This document shows positions 14,624-14,862 of a stretch of 14,862 nucleotides of DNA, in pieces. The position numbers and the translations under genes were made by a program. How positions within the stretch are numbered: the first letter of the stretch is position 1; each line of letters begins with the position of its first letter. Source of the stretch: Russula earlei (taxonomy: Eukaryota; Basidiomycota; Agaricomycetes; Russulales; Russulaceae); contig JAGFNK010001107.1 of the NCBI GenBank assembly GCA_025769875.1, forward strand, positions 1-14,862. Direction: 5' to 3'. The notes below the pieces were generated by a model that saw nothing but the letters and a program-made list of their open reading frames with translations, ran no database searches and was not told the origin of the DNA.

Positions 14624-14862
14624 TGTCAAGACACGTACTGCTGATCAATAAGGACTCAAGGAGCAGGTGGGCAAGGGTCGGAACAGATGATATGCGGCGA
14701 AGGCGGCGTTGAACAAGAGGACGAGCAAAGACGATTAGGTACCATAATGGGGACGGGTAATGTTTGCAAGAGTCAGAGGCCGAAGGCTTGGAGGCCATTG
14801 CAGCTAAGGGGCTTTAGACAAGGGCGGACGTTGAAGAGTACCTTGGAGGCGAGGGAATCTTT
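14624..14862 (-). repeat. E1 5' LTR (partial, runs off the window)
   Basis: It matches 5771-6009 in the same orientation from the shared TGTCAAGACACG terminus onward, with roughly 80-85% identity by eye including several small indels. Only U5 and part of R are inside the window; the TATA box and U3 would lie beyond 14862. It carries two sense ATGs (14745, 14798) where the 3' copy has none. Confidence 0.85.

Larger units (their letters stand above)
12074..14742 (-). other. AUG-free leader region upstream of gag
   Basis: No CAT occurs on the plus strand anywhere in this interval, so no ATG occurs on the transcribed sense strand in any of three frames. About one per 64 positions would be expected, roughly 42. 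The opposite strand carries about 42 ATG by direct count over the same bases, so composition does not explain it. The desert ends exactly at the gag start codon at 12073. The R-U5 part of the 3' LTR (5771-6066) is also free of sense ATG. The 5' LTR copy has two, at 14745 and 14798. Confidence 0.9.
5771..14862 (-). mobile_element. E1: near-complete Ty3/gypsy chromovirus with long AUG-free leader
   Basis: LTR copies lie at both ends: 829 bp at 5771-6599, and the first 239 bp of the other copy at 14624-14862. Between them, in order of transcription, are a self-primer site, ORF-A, ORF-B, gag, protease-RT-RNase H, integrase-chromodomain and a polypurine tract. The domain order (RT before integrase) and the chromodomain place it among chromoviruses. 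The full length would be near 9.7 kb if the 5' LTR is also 829 bp. The element appears to sit within or beside ORF-C of E3. The bases 5' of the left LTR are ATAAG, but the matching target duplication would be outside the window. Confidence 0.9.

Noticed and set aside
13992..14798. 268-codon ORF from ATG 14798 as the true ORF-A
   Set aside because: Its upstream part reads as low-complexity Ser/Leu/Pro/His typical of an out-of-frame translation, while the other frame gives more protein-like sequence there. Kept only as an alternative start.

Overview
The window looks like a repeat-rich stretch of a fungal genome, most likely a mushroom-forming basidiomycete (inference from the style of the elements; no host gene is recognisable). 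Nearly everything that can be identified is LTR retrotransposon sequence of the Ty3/gypsy chromovirus type. All of it is transcribed on the minus strand, so the elements read from high to low coordinates.

Layout, left to right. 1-372 holds no gene. 373-1063 is a strongly skewed low-complexity tract (C-rich on plus, G/A-rich on minus). It abuts the broken end of a decayed element, E2: RT fragment, protease with a mutated active site, and gag with three TGA stops (1064-3644). E2 is followed by an 891-bp LTR (LTR2, 3720-4610). Right of LTR2, a purine tract (4611-4620) and the 3' end of another internal region (a zinc-knuckle gene, ORF-C, 4640-5770) show that LTR2 is also the 3' LTR of a neighbour, E3. 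The order is therefore permuted or tandem.

A much better preserved element, E1, sits upstream. Its 3' LTR is 5771-6599 and its 5' LTR begins at 14624 and runs off the window. Following transcription, E1 carries ORF-A (14577-13651), ORF-B (13581-12078), gag (12073-10565), protease/RT/RNase H (10564-8282) and integrase with a canonical chromodomain (to 6847), then a polypurine tract and the 3' LTR.

The most striking signal is in E1. From 14742 down to the gag start codon at 12073 the sense strand contains no ATG in any frame, about 2.67 kb where roughly 42 would be expected. The opposite strand has about 42 ATGs over the same stretch. The R-U5 part of the 3' LTR is also ATG-free. So E1 appears to have a very long AUG-free leader that nevertheless contains two long open regions, ORF-A and ORF-B, whose predicted frames contain no methionine codon at all.

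Both E1 and E2 also show a self-priming arrangement like that of fission yeast Tf1. Ten (E1) or twelve (E2) bases about 32-33 nt downstream of the TATA box are perfectly complementary to the bases lying 2 nt after the 5' LTR.

E1 and E2/E3 have decayed differently. E2 and ORF-C carry changes that all fit CpG-to-TpG transitions. E1 has almost only single-base frameshifts, some in homopolymers, yet its two LTR copies differ at roughly 15-20% of sites.
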